A stretch of DNA of 37,255 nt from an uncultured Alphaproteobacteria bacterium (GTDB taxonomy: Bacteria > Pseudomonadota > Alphaproteobacteria > RF32 > CAG-239). Of this stretch, positions 25,045 through 32,189 are shown one piece after another; the first letter of the stretch is position 1, and each line of letters opens with the position of its first letter. Where the stretch lies: positions 1 to 37,255 of the forward strand of contig CALXTN010000016.1 of NCBI GenBank assembly GCA_944391405.1, given 5' to 3'. Below the pieces are notes generated by a model. That model did not search any database. It saw only the letters and a program-made list of their open reading frames with translations, and was not told the DNA's origin. The position numbers and the translations under genes were made by a program.

Positions 25045-26994
25045 TTACGCAGCCTTCAAACAATGCGCAATAAATAATTCTCGTTTACTCAACACATCTT
25101 GTTTTGTCATTGCAGATTTCAAAAATTCCGAATGTGACACCAGATGAAGCGGTTCCCCATCCGCAACAATGTGTTTATCTTGGATAATCAGCACCCTATC
25201 CGCCAACGCAATTTCCGTCGGATTATGTGTAACCAGCAATACCGTTTTATGCTTCGCCAATTCTTTAAGAGATTTCATCACCTGAAAACTCAAGACTTGA
25301 TCCAATCCGGTAGTCGGTTCATCCATAATCACAATCGGACGATTGGTTAAGAAAGTTCGCGCCAAAGCCAATCTCTGTCGTTGACCACCGGAAAGTTTAT
25401 TTCCGTTAATTCCGATTTTATAGTCAAGCCCCTCTTCAAACTTAGCAATATCTTCGGTTAATCCAACCGCATCCAAAACCTCAGACAAGCGCTTTTCATC
25501 CGTTACATCACTCAAATAAGTAAGATTACGACGAATAGACGCATCAAAAAACTGCACACTTTGCCCAATAAAAGCAATATGCTTGTTAATTTCCTCATCT
25601 GGCAAATCACAAACATTCTGACTCCCAATAAAGACTTTACCTTGTTGCACATCATAATCGTGCCGAATAAGCCGCATCAACGTCGATTTACCCTGTCCTG
25701 AAGTTCCGGCCACAACAGTAACGCCTCCCGCACGAATATCAAGCGATACATTCTCTAAAACCGTTGCACCGTATTTAATCTCCGTTAGATAACCGACATC
25801 TTCCATACGTTTAAGTTCCGGATACGCGAAACTGACATTTTCCAAGCGGATAAAATTATCCGATGCACTTAAATGATGATTACCGGTAACTCTTTCTAAA
25901 ACTTTAGGAAGTTGCATACGTTTTCTTGTATCCGCAACCAAATTTTTATACTCGTCCACATTAAAATAAAAACGAAGAACCATCTGCCAACGCCCTTGCA
26001 TTTGCATCGCTGCGCCGGAGATTAAAGCCAATCTCCCGATATCACCGGTTTGAATAATATCCCGAATAGCCACATAACAAACCGCAACAGCTAAAAGCGC
26101 ATCCAACATCAGGCGAATACTTTCTTCCCCCATTAAACGATTAAAAATTTTTAATCGCAATTTAGCGGAACTACGCATAAGCCGTTTATAAATACTCTTG
26201 CTTTCTTTTTCCACCTTATTAGCACTTTGAACCAATGAAGCAAGAGTGCTGATTTGTCCGTTTTCGCGATAAACTTTTGCCGAAAACAAACGAAATCGCT
26301 CATCAACTCTTCTAAAAAACTTATTATTATAAAGAGCAAACTCCATTGAAATAAACTGTAACAACAAAATAAACAACGCCAACTGAGGAACAATGACAAA
26401 TAAACTAACCGTACAAACCACTAAAGAAATAAACTCTCTATAAGAATTGAGCAACCTATCCAAAATAAATCGCTTGTACCTAAATATAGATTCAGCAAAA
26501 TTAAGCATTCCTCCCACGGAGTTAACTTTAAATAAGGCTCTGGGTTTATGCAAAATTTCAACATAATTTTTTGCCCGCACAGAATTATCATATAAATCCA
26601 TCATTTCATCTTGGATAAATCTGGAACGCGTAGAAAAAATTGATAACAAATAACCATTAAGTTCACTTAGCGCCATAAAACAAGAAAAAATAATAATCGC
26701 CTTTGTTGTTCCGTTCAAAAGTTCGGGAAGTTCCCCCATATAGAGCATCCTCAGATAGGGTATTATTCCACTCAACAGCCCACATATAGCCATAGCTAAC
26801 AACATTTGTTTAAAAGGCTTAAAAGCATACAATTTAAGTTCTGAAAAAATCTCCTTAATAATTTCTCCAATTGAAATATCGTAACTACTTTTCTGCTCGG
26901 CATTCTCCTTTCTTAATCCCCATAAAGACTTAATTCTTTCTAATTCAAATTTTACAAAATTATACTTTTCAAGAAAAACTCTCTGTTCTTGCAT
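25045..26994 (-). CDS. ABC exporter half-transporter, paralogue of the one at 19711
   Basis: A 649-aa protein with membrane domain about 55-350 and ATPase domain about 380-610. It carries Walker A GTSGQGKST at 430-438, signature LSGGQRQR, Walker B PIVIMDE and VTHNP. It shares with the 19711 protein the ILHKPR and TGDIGR segments, the LERVTG linker and an insertion between the A-loop Tyr and Walker A, marking one subfamily. It lacks that paralogue's long N-terminal extension and basic tail. The in-frame TTG at 27009 lies within the ribosome binding region. GGAGG precedes the ATG at 26994 by 8 nt, so that ATG is used. It is the first gene of an operon with the HD phosphohydrolase. Confidence 0.93.
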   Translation of the reverse strand: MQEQRVFLEKYNFVKFELERIKSLWGLRKENAEQKSSYDISIGEIIKEIFSELKLYAFKPFKQMLLAMAICGLLSGIIPYLRMLYMGELPELLNGTTKAIIIFSCFMALSELNGYLLSIFSTRSRFIQDEMMDLYDNSVRAKNYVEILHKPRALFKVNSVGGMLNFAESIFRYKRFILDRLLNSYREFISLVVCTVSLFVIVPQLALFILLLQFISMEFALYNNKFFRRVDERFRLFSAKVYRENGQISTLASLVQSANKVEKESKSIYKRLMRSSAKLRLKIFNRLMGEESIRLMLDALLAVAVCYVAIRDIIQTGDIGRLALISGAAMQMQGRWQMVLRFYFNVDEYKNLVADTRKRMQLPKVLERVTGNHHLSASDNFIRLENVSFAYPELKRMEDVGYLTEIKYGATVLENVSLDIRAGGVTVVAGTSGQGKSTLMRLIRHDYDVQQGKVFIGSQNVCDLPDEEINKHIAFIGQSVQFFDASIRRNLTYLSDVTDEKRLSEVLDAVGLTEDIAKFEEGLDYKIGINGNKLSGGQRQRLALARTFLTNRPIVIMDEPTTGLDQVLSFQVMKSLKELAKHKTVLLVTHNPTEIALADRVLIIQDKHIVADGEPLHLVSHSEFLKSAMTKQDVLSKRELFIAHCLKAA

Positions 26995-27030
26995 AAAAAA
27001 GTCCTCCAAAATTTGATGAGAACTTGAAAG

Positions 27031-27059
27031 TACATAAAAATAAATAGCAAAATCAACAA
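27031..27059 (-). promoter_or_regulatory. Weak promoter candidate for the ABC-HD operon
   Basis: Minus strand: TTGTTG, 17-bp spacer, TATGTA. About 30 nt upstream of the coding region. Confidence 0.35.
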
Positions 27060-27089
27060 CTTAATTTAACAAAACTGCAAATAAAGAAC

Positions 27090-27118
27090 TTGACAAAAAA
27101 GAAACATCTCTTTATAAT
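27090..27118 (+). promoter_or_regulatory. Perfect consensus sigma-70 promoter with no gene behind it
   Basis: TTGACA at 27090-27095, exactly 17 bp, TATAAT at 27113-27118. Both hexamers are perfect. It points away from the ABC gene towards the 3' end of the GNAT gene, and no plus-strand ORF follows. Confidence 0.8.
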
Positions 27119-27124
27119 AAAAGC

Positions 27125-27159
27125 ATAAAGCTAGGGAGCGATATTTCGCCCCCTTTTTT
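27125..27159 (+). ncRNA. Candidate tiny RNA: promoter-proximal hairpin with U-run
   Basis: From the predicted start near 27125 the transcript meets a hairpin GGGAGCGA / TCGCCCCC (27134-27153, one A-C mismatch, 4-base loop) followed by six T. The product would be only about 35 nt. On the minus strand the same hairpin has no U-run, so it is not simply the GNAT terminator. Alternatives are an attenuated relic of a lost gene or a promoter that causes transcriptional interference. Confidence 0.5.
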
Positions 27160-27176
27160 ATTGCTGATAGATATTT

Positions 27177-27656
27177 TTACTTCAAAATTTTCTGCAAATT
27201 AACATCCAATGTACGATATCCATTTTTTTCATAAAATGCCAAAGCCCGTTGGTTAAACATAAAGACACTGAGCTCCACCGCCTCAACACCTTTCGTCTGC
27301 AAAAAGCTCTCTGCTGTTTGTAGCATCCTTCCGCCAATACCATGGCTTCGCATAGCTTCATCAATCCCGAAGTTATAAATATAAGCAACTTTGCTATGCA
27401 CATAACCATTGCGTGATTTTTCTTGAATAAGCAAACACATAAAACCGCAAATTTTACCGCCATCTACTGCTTTAAAAATAACGGCGTTTTCATCCTTCAG
27501 CATATTCTGAATAATCCGCAAATGTTCTTCTTCGGGTGTCGGTCTAAAATAATCCGGCAACGCGTCATCGTGCATTTTTCCCACTTGATAAGAAAGACAC
27601 GCAATATCTTCCGCATCATCTTCATTTGCGACTAAAACATCAACATTCTTACTCAT
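27177..27656 (-). CDS. GNAT family N-acetyltransferase
   Basis: A 159-aa cytosolic acetyl-CoA-dependent acyltransferase. The acetyl-CoA motif A is visible as FGIDEAMRSHGIGGRML (96-112), including the R-x-x-G-x-G pyrophosphate loop at 103-108. Motif B is FNQRALAFYEKNGYR (134-148), the usual place of the catalytic Tyr. AAGGA precedes the ATG by 6 nt. It is probably monocistronic, since a terminator lies just upstream on the minus strand at 27676-27703. The acceptor could be an amine, antibiotic or protein N terminus and cannot be told. Confidence 0.9.
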   Translation of the reverse strand: MSKNVDVLVANEDDAEDIACLSYQVGKMHDDALPDYFRPTPEEEHLRIIQNMLKDENAVIFKAVDGGKICGFMCLLIQEKSRNGYVHSKVAYIYNFGIDEAMRSHGIGGRMLQTAESFLQTKGVEAVELSVFMFNQRALAFYEKNGYRTLDVNLQKILK

Positions 27657-27675
27657 TCAAATTCCTTCACATCAT

Positions 27676-27703
27676 AAAAAAGGAGAGCAATCACTCACTC
27701 TCC
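27676..27703 (-). terminator. Intrinsic terminator of the subtilisin-like gene
   Basis: Minus-strand stem GGAGAG / CTCTCC with a 10-base loop, then six T. Confidence 0.75.
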
Positions 27704-27714
27704 CATGTATAACA

Positions 27715-29106
27715 CTATTTTCTTAAAGCATCAATCAATTTTTGCGGATTAACAATTACCCCCACACCAACAAGATTATCTCCAGTTTCAAGAGAAAGCC
27801 TCCAAAACTCCTCAGGTGTCAAATCATTTTTGATACACCTTGCCAACACAAACAATCCGCATTCATAAGGCTTGAGATAAAACCCCGGAGCCGAAAATGC
27901 ATAGGCATCTAATCTATCATTTCTCGCCACTGTGCGACCACCTGCTGGAAAACATAATCTGTTTTTCCAAAATTCACTAACTTCTAAAGAAATTTTGGGA
28001 GCGTTAGGCATTGCTTCATAATCCATCGGATTATCTAAATCTTCGCTATAAGCGCAATGAATACGCCCTTCTGACCACAGTTTACCCTCAAACTTCAAGT
28101 CACCGCTATTAACCCAAATATTTAAGCTATGAGCTCGTTCCAGAGCATCTTTCATCTCAGATACACCGTCATCCTGCTGAAAAACAGGGCTTGTAATTCC
28201 CCACAAAATACAAACCGTATCAATACCGTTTTTCCCATTTTGCAGAAGTTTCTCATGAATATCGCAAATTTTCTGCAATGCTATTGCATAATATCGCTGC
28301 GTCCGATGATTGTTTTCCATCTGTTGTGCCGAAAAATAATAAACATCCGCAAACGGGGCCACACCACAAGTTTTCCCCACAAGAGCCGACACAAGCGCTC
28401 CGCCATTTGCGCCATGCCCCAAATCATCAGAACAAATTCTCTCATAACCTTTCAAATTTTCATGATATTCCAAATGATCACTCAATAGAAAACCATCAAT
28501 AACAGCCATAGCACGCCCCTGACCAACAAGATTTTGCCGATGCAAACGACGAATACCAAGCCCTGGATTTTTTCTTTGCTCCATAAAATTCTGCGGATTA
28601 AAGTTTTGAGGCAATTTAGCAACATCTTTCGGCCAACGTGTATACTCATCAAAAGACACAAACAACGGATTCATTTTTGCTAAATCATAATCAGATAAAT
28701 CAAATTTTTCTAATTGCAAAAAAGGAGACGCATAACCACTCGGCGATGTCTGAACAAAATTTTCTAAATCTATCCCCGCCCGATTTTTAATCAAACCAAC
28801 TTCATAGCGTTCAGCCCGAGAATAAACATTACCTTTTCCTTCGTCTCCATAAAGGGGCATAGCTAATGTTTGATTTTTAGATTTTACCAACGCTTCGGCG
28901 AGTTGCCAATTTTCAGCTTTATTCAAAGTATTCCAATTATCAAAACCATATTCTTTAGCCACCACATGTTGCATATTCATCAACGATAAATCTTTTTTAT
29001 CGCCAAAAACTTCTGTGCATCTGGCAATCGCACTTTGTTCATTTTTCTGGAAATTTTTTAATAAAGATTTTGCTTCCACACGGAAGAATTCAAGATATTT
29101 ACGCAT
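27715..29106 (-). CDS. Subtilisin-like protein, apparently without catalytic Ser, with ankyrin-leader domain
   Basis: A 463-aa protein. Residues 11-61 match the short helical domain often found ahead of ankyrin repeats (AKxLLxxF, then LxxxQxVxAxEYGFxxW). The rest reads as an S8 subtilisin-like core: AVIDGF with Asp204; DLGHGANGGALVSALVG with His231; CGVAPFADVYYF; then AFSAPGFYLKPYECGLFVLA, where a GTSxAAP Ser motif should lie but none is present; then LTPEEFWRLSLETG. The oxyanion Asn is not obvious either. It may be a pseudoprotease. A longer frame opens at 29238, but AAGGA lies 6-7 nt before the ATG at 29106, where the domain begins. No signal peptide is seen. Confidence 0.68.
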   Translation of the reverse strand: MRKYLEFFRVEAKSLLKNFQKNEQSAIARCTEVFGDKKDLSLMNMQHVVAKEYGFDNWNTLNKAENWQLAEALVKSKNQTLAMPLYGDEGKGNVYSRAERYEVGLIKNRAGIDLENFVQTSPSGYASPFLQLEKFDLSDYDLAKMNPLFVSFDEYTRWPKDVAKLPQNFNPQNFMEQRKNPGLGIRRLHRQNLVGQGRAMAVIDGFLLSDHLEYHENLKGYERICSDDLGHGANGGALVSALVGKTCGVAPFADVYYFSAQQMENNHRTQRYYAIALQKICDIHEKLLQNGKNGIDTVCILWGITSPVFQQDDGVSEMKDALERAHSLNIWVNSGDLKFEGKLWSEGRIHCAYSEDLDNPMDYEAMPNAPKISLEVSEFWKNRLCFPAGGRTVARNDRLDAYAFSAPGFYLKPYECGLFVLARCIKNDLTPEEFWRLSLETGDNLVGVGVIVNPQKLIDALRK

Positions 29107-29244
29107 ACCAATTCCTTTCTGATAACTTACCACTTTGCCTGTCCGATGAGCAGAATAAGTCATCTCAAGAAATCTATGTAAAAAACAACAACGGCAACGA
29201 ACCCTTTGGCGGACAATCCGAGCGTTTGCCAAGCTCATACTCAG

Positions 29245-29273
29245 CTTATACCAAAAAACTTAAGCAAAGTCAA
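29245..29273 (-). promoter_or_regulatory. Strong sigma-70-like promoter of the subtilisin-like gene
   Basis: Minus strand: TTGACT (5 of 6), 17-bp spacer, TATAAG (5 of 6). The predicted first base falls on the ATG at 29238. Translation probably begins at 29106, giving a 132-nt leader that contains the nested inverted repeats CGGA/TCCG and TTGGC/GCCAA at 29206-29232. Confidence 0.75.
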
Positions 29274-29309
29274 GCCCGCGCATATGAAAAAACTCAAACC
29301 CAATCTAAT

Positions 29310-29780
29310 TTAGTTAGCATAACTTTCAATAATTGTCTCAACCTGACTTTTAACTTCCCATGGATTATCTACCGCCGTAAACCGAACTTTAGCCGTTCCC
29401 GTCCCAGAAAACATCAACATTCCATACCCTAAGAGCCTACCCAATATTGATTGCTTAATTTCAACAGACTCAATCTTGCTAGTTTTCAGTTCCTGTGTTT
29501 TAACACTAATAATTCCCTTCTTAAAAATCACACGTTTATTTGTAAGCACCATTTCAATTGTAGCCAAACGCAAATAGTCGTAGATAGCCCACAACACTGC
29601 CACTCCAACAAAGATTTGGCATTCTAAACTCTGCCGCAACGTTGCATCAACCAACCATAACAAAACCAACAAAAAAACCAAAAAACACAAAAACCAAGTA
29701 AACAAATAATTTATCCAGTGCAACCGAACTCTCTGCATAATTTCTTCTCCTTGGGATAATGTCCCCTCAACATATGACAT
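29310..29780 (-). CDS. Bacterial PH-domain (bPH2, YdbS-like) membrane protein
   Basis: A 156-aa inner-membrane protein. Two hydrophobic segments (about 22-43 and 53-70) are followed by a bPH2 domain with the hallmark pattern MVLTNKRVIFKKGI (77-90), then LKTSKIESVEIKQSILGRLLGYG (98-120) and a GTGTA turn. AGGAGG lies 5 nt before the ATG. Family members are small, often solitary membrane proteins of unclear function; a role in envelope stress or membrane homeostasis has been proposed for relatives. It has its own promoter and no clear terminator. Confidence 0.85.
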   Translation of the reverse strand: MSYVEGTLSQGEEIMQRVRLHWINYLFTWFLCFLVFLLVLLWLVDATLRQSLECQIFVGVAVLWAIYDYLRLATIEMVLTNKRVIFKKGIISVKTQELKTSKIESVEIKQSILGRLLGYGMLMFSGTGTAKVRFTAVDNPWEVKSQVETIIESYAN

Positions 29781-29807
29781 TGACGCCTCCTAAATTTGAA
29801 CATATTA

Positions 29808-29835
29808 AATATAAATCATCTCAAAAATTTATCAA
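29808..29835 (-). promoter_or_regulatory. Putative promoter of the PH-domain gene
   Basis: Minus strand: TTGATA (5 of 6), 16-bp spacer, TATATT (5 of 6), about 28 bases before the ATG at 29780. Confidence 0.6.
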
Positions 29836-29867
29836 TCATTTTATCGCAACTCAACAAAATAACAAAA

Positions 29868-30506
29868 CTACTCATTTACTTGATACTGACGAATAATTTG
29901 TTCAAAAAAAGGAAGAGTAACATTTTTAACCACCTCAAAATGTCCATAAAAATCTCTTAAATGTTGCTTCAATTCCACTTGAATCACGTTAGGTTTATTA
30001 TAAAATTTTTGATACCTTCCGGTTAATCCTATTTTTCCCATATAATTCGGATGATTAATAACCGCTTTCAACCCAAATTGATGAGCAATATTCACAATAT
30101 CCTGCAAATATGGATACGCCTCTTCAGAAAACTCTCCCGTACCAAGACAAATGTCATAACCAACATCTTGATTAAAACCATGAATATCTAAAAAATAATG
30201 TCCTCCGAGATTTTTTTGCACAACACAATCAGAAATCAACGCCTTAAAAGGAGTATATTTTGTGCGAATTAACGTTGATACATAATGCTTTTCGCCCAGA
30301 TATTGAACAAGAGCACCGGTAAACAAATCCGCCATTTTCTCTTTTTTAGCAACAAAACTGCGCGTAGAATGCGGTGCAGACAAAATCAATAAAGAAGAGC
30401 GATCAGTAAATTCAAAAATCTCTTCACACAGTTCGTCCCCATGCGAATTATTCTGCATAAATCGTTCATTATATTTTTTAAGCAATTCTTTTATCCCTGT
30501 CCCCAT
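29868..30506 (-). CDS. N-formylglutamate amidohydrolase-like protein
   Basis: A 212-aa probably cytosolic zinc hydrolase-like protein. The early SAPHSTRSF (His46), the central DIHGFNQDVGYDICLGTG (Asp107, His109), NHPNYMG (His152) and late VELKQHLRD (Glu178) match the order of conserved His/Asp/Glu segments in the formylglutamate amidohydrolase (HutG-type) family. It is somewhat shorter than the typical 250-290 aa. No histidine-degradation genes are nearby, so the substrate may differ. GAGGA lies 12 nt before the ATG, rather far; a later Met at residue 17 is an alternative start. Confidence 0.68.
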   Translation of the reverse strand: MGTGIKELLKKYNERFMQNNSHGDELCEEIFEFTDRSSLLILSAPHSTRSFVAKKEKMADLFTGALVQYLGEKHYVSTLIRTKYTPFKALISDCVVQKNLGGHYFLDIHGFNQDVGYDICLGTGEFSEEAYPYLQDIVNIAHQFGLKAVINHPNYMGKIGLTGRYQKFYNKPNVIQVELKQHLRDFYGHFEVVKNVTLPFFEQIIRQYQVNE

Positions 30507-30551
30507 CGTCGCAAAAGTTCCTCTACAACCAAATTTTCTACATGCACTTAT

Positions 30552-30592
30552 ATTATAAAAAAATTAAACTTTATATTTTAAGATAAAGTTTA
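30552..30592 (-). promoter_or_regulatory. Palindromic operator candidate at the promoter of the amidohydrolase-like gene
   Basis: A perfect 10-bp inverted repeat TAAACTTTAT / ATAAAGTTTA (30565-30592, 8-base spacer) lies 7 bp upstream of a perfect minus-strand -10 box TATAAT (30552-30557), covering the -35 region. The position and symmetry suggest a repressor site. The sequence is AT-rich, so chance is not excluded. Confidence 0.45.
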
Positions 30593-30618
30593 TAACTAAA
30601 CAACTTCAGAAAAATAAA

Positions 30619-30822
30619 ATGAACTCTTGCCGTTTTTGCAAACCGCTAGGTGATGGCGATCATCAGTTTATAAAAAGATTTGCCTGCGAAAATTTATATC
30701 TCAATAAGAGTCAGCATTATTATGGCTACCTCATTTATATATACCATAAACACGTTAAAGATTTTTCAGAAATTGATTGCGTTAATGAGCCTCAACGGCA
30801 TTCGCCTAAATCATTATTTTGA
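30619..30822 (+). pseudogene. Possible truncated HIT-family protein
   Basis: A 67-aa frame with CRFC near the start and YYGYLIYIYHKHVKDFSEID at about 34-53. This resembles the N-terminal half of HIT-domain proteins (a CxFC element, then a Y-x-G-x4-x2-K-x-H-V-x-D-x3-L stretch). The catalytic HxHxHxx segment is absent because the frame stops early. No good ribosome binding site precedes the ATG. It may be a decayed HIT hydrolase or a chance ORF. Its 3' end overlaps the promoter of the kinase-like gene. Confidence 0.35.
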
Positions 30823-30847
30823 CAAGTGTAGCAAATTTTAGTAATAT
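30819..30847 (+). promoter_or_regulatory. Promoter of the kinase-like gene, implying a near-leaderless mRNA
   Basis: TTGACA (perfect) at 30819-30824, 17-bp spacer, TAATAT at 30842-30847. The predicted start at about 30854 is only 2-3 nt before the ATG at 30857, and no Shine-Dalgarno sequence exists. Confidence 0.65.
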
Positions 30848-30856
30848 AGACAAGAT

Positions 30857-31423
30857 ATGAAAAAAACTATAGATAGCATCTGTAATACTGTTTTAAGAGG
30901 CAAATATAAGTTTGTTTTGATTTCCGGCAATGGTGGCGCCGGAAAATCTACCTTTGCAAAAATATTACAAGAAAAATTAGAGCTTGCCGGCAAAACTGTC
31001 CGCATTATAAGTACTGATGATTATATGAAAGATAAAGCATATCGTAAAAATAACTTCATTACATATAATGACAAAAGCGGAAAACCTAAAACGGCTTACA
31101 TTGCTTCGACCTTTCCCGAAGCCTATAATTACCAATATTTAGACAACGCAATTCATTCTAAAAATGCAGATATAATAATTATTGAAGGTATCGGTGTGGC
31201 TCTTATTATCGATAGCTTTGAAAACGCATATAAAATTTTTATGCAAGTAGATAAAGAAACGGAATATAAAAGAAGAGTTCAAAGAGCAAGAGCCGGAGCC
31301 GATTTAACAAGAGAGAGAATGGAGATAAGATACGAACAGTTTGAGCTATTTATTCTTCCTTTGGCAGATAAATTTGATTTGAGATTAATTTCTCAAGATG
31401 ATTTTTCGTATTCTCTGGTTTAA
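30857..31423 (+). CDS. Uridine-kinase-like P-loop phosphotransferase
   Basis: A 188-aa cytosolic protein. Walker A GNGGAGKS is at 24-31. ISTDDYMKD (51-59) occupies the position of the D-x-F/Y substrate segment of uridine kinases and phosphoribulokinases. IIIIEGIGVAL (106-116) looks like the second nucleotide-binding strand, and RRVQRARAGADLTRERME (139-156) like the Arg-rich lid. The phosphate acceptor is not clear from sequence. It probably lacks a 5' leader. A protein-like frame continues past its stop in another phase (31398-31550), so its C terminus may have been changed by a frameshift. Confidence 0.8.
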   Translation: MKKTIDSICNTVLRGKYKFVLISGNGGAGKSTFAKILQEKLELAGKTVRIISTDDYMKDKAYRKNNFITYNDKSGKPKTAYIASTFPEAYNYQYLDNAIHSKNADIIIIEGIGVALIIDSFENAYKIFMQVDKETEYKRRVQRARAGADLTRERMEIRYEQFELFILPLADKFDLRLISQDDFSYSLV

Positions 31424-31550
31424 TTATAAGATATTTCACTTAACTATAGAGATTTCTCCTCGCCATACAAGCGGAAAAATAAACTCTCTAAATATAGATG
31501 AAGCCTTAGATAATCTTTATAAAACATTTAGGAAATTCATAAGCGAATAA
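31398..31550 (+). other. Short protein-like frame overlapping the end of the kinase-like gene
   Basis: A 50-codon ATG frame in the phase two bases on from the kinase gene. From about residue 14 it reads like real protein (HLTIEISPRHTSGK, then an amphipathic ALDNLYKTFRKF helix). No Shine-Dalgarno sequence. It could be a frameshifted C-terminal remnant, a small gene or chance. The rest of the gap up to 31608 holds nothing recognisable. Confidence 0.22.
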
Positions 31551-31608
31551 AACATGCATATTATCCATCTTCATTTCCCAATCACACATAAACAGCTTTT
31601 CTTAATAC

Positions 31609-31636
31609 AAAAAAGGCAAGGTAAATAAACCCTGCC
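31609..31636 (-). terminator. Terminator of the ribosomal protein operon after rplO
   Basis: Minus-strand stem GGCAGGG / CCTTGCC (one G-U pair, 8-base loop) followed by six T, 28 bases after the rplO stop. Confidence 0.87.
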
Positions 31637-31663
31637 TTTTTCTAAATAAAGTATGCGCTAAAA

Positions 31664-32119
31664 TTAAGCGTTAACAGTAACTTTACCGCCAGCTTTTTCA
31701 ACAGCTTCAACAGCTGCCTTAGAAGCTGAATCAACAGTAATGTTGATAGCTGCAGTCAAAGCACCTCTAGCCAACAAACGAATACCATCCATTTCTTTAG
31801 AAACCAACTTAGAAGCCAACAAAGATTCTTTATTGATTTCAGCAGCATTCAATTTACCAGCATCAATAGCTTTTTGGATTGTATCCAAATTGATAACAGC
31901 AAAAGTCTTAGCAAACGGATTTTTGAAACCACGTTTAGGCAATCTACGATAGATAGGCATTTGTCCACCTTCAAAACCGTGAACAGCAACACCTGAACGA
32001 GATTTTTGACCTTTCTGACCACGACCAGCAGTTTTACCTTTACCGCTTCCGATACCGCGACCAACGCGAATACGGTTTTTAGTAGCGCCTTCATTATCTC
32101 TTAATTCATTTAATTTCAT
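31664..32119 (-). CDS. rplO: 50S ribosomal protein L15
   Basis: A 151-aa large-subunit protein. The N-terminal [12 protein letters not shown] is followed by the Gly/Lys/Arg-rich [22 protein letters not shown] (about 20-41) that threads into 23S rRNA, and [11 protein letters not shown]. An in-frame GTG at 32128 is rejected because AAGGTG precedes the ATG at 32119 by about 6 nt and the L15 N terminus starts there. It is the last gene of the operon; secY, normally next, is missing. A 108-base structured spacer separates it from rpmD. Confidence 0.97.
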   Translation of the reverse strand: MKLNELRDNEGATKNRIRVGRGIGSGKGKTAGRGQKGQKSRSGVAVHGFEGGQMPIYRRLPKRGFKNPFAKTFAVINLDTIQKAIDAGKLNAAEINKESLLASKLVSKEMDGIRLLARGALTAAINITVDSASKAAVEAVEKAGGKVTVNA

Positions 32120-32189
32120 TTTATTCACCTTTTACAAAAACTCAAAATAAAATCAAAAACACTTGCTACGGGCTAACCTCAACAGCTTG

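Noticed and set aside
14422..27009. Bacteriocin exporters with C39 leader-peptidase domain
   Set aside because: None of the five exporters has an N-terminal Cys/His peptidase region.
27423..27635. Plus-strand ORF opposite the GNAT gene as target of the orphan promoter
   Set aside because: It lies beyond the terminator at 27134-27159, has no ribosome binding site and is antisense to a clear GNAT gene.
29070..29432. Plus-strand 120-codon frame across the promoter of the subtilisin-like gene
   Set aside because: It covers a promoter, an untranslated leader and the end of the PH gene on the opposite strand; no protein-like motifs.
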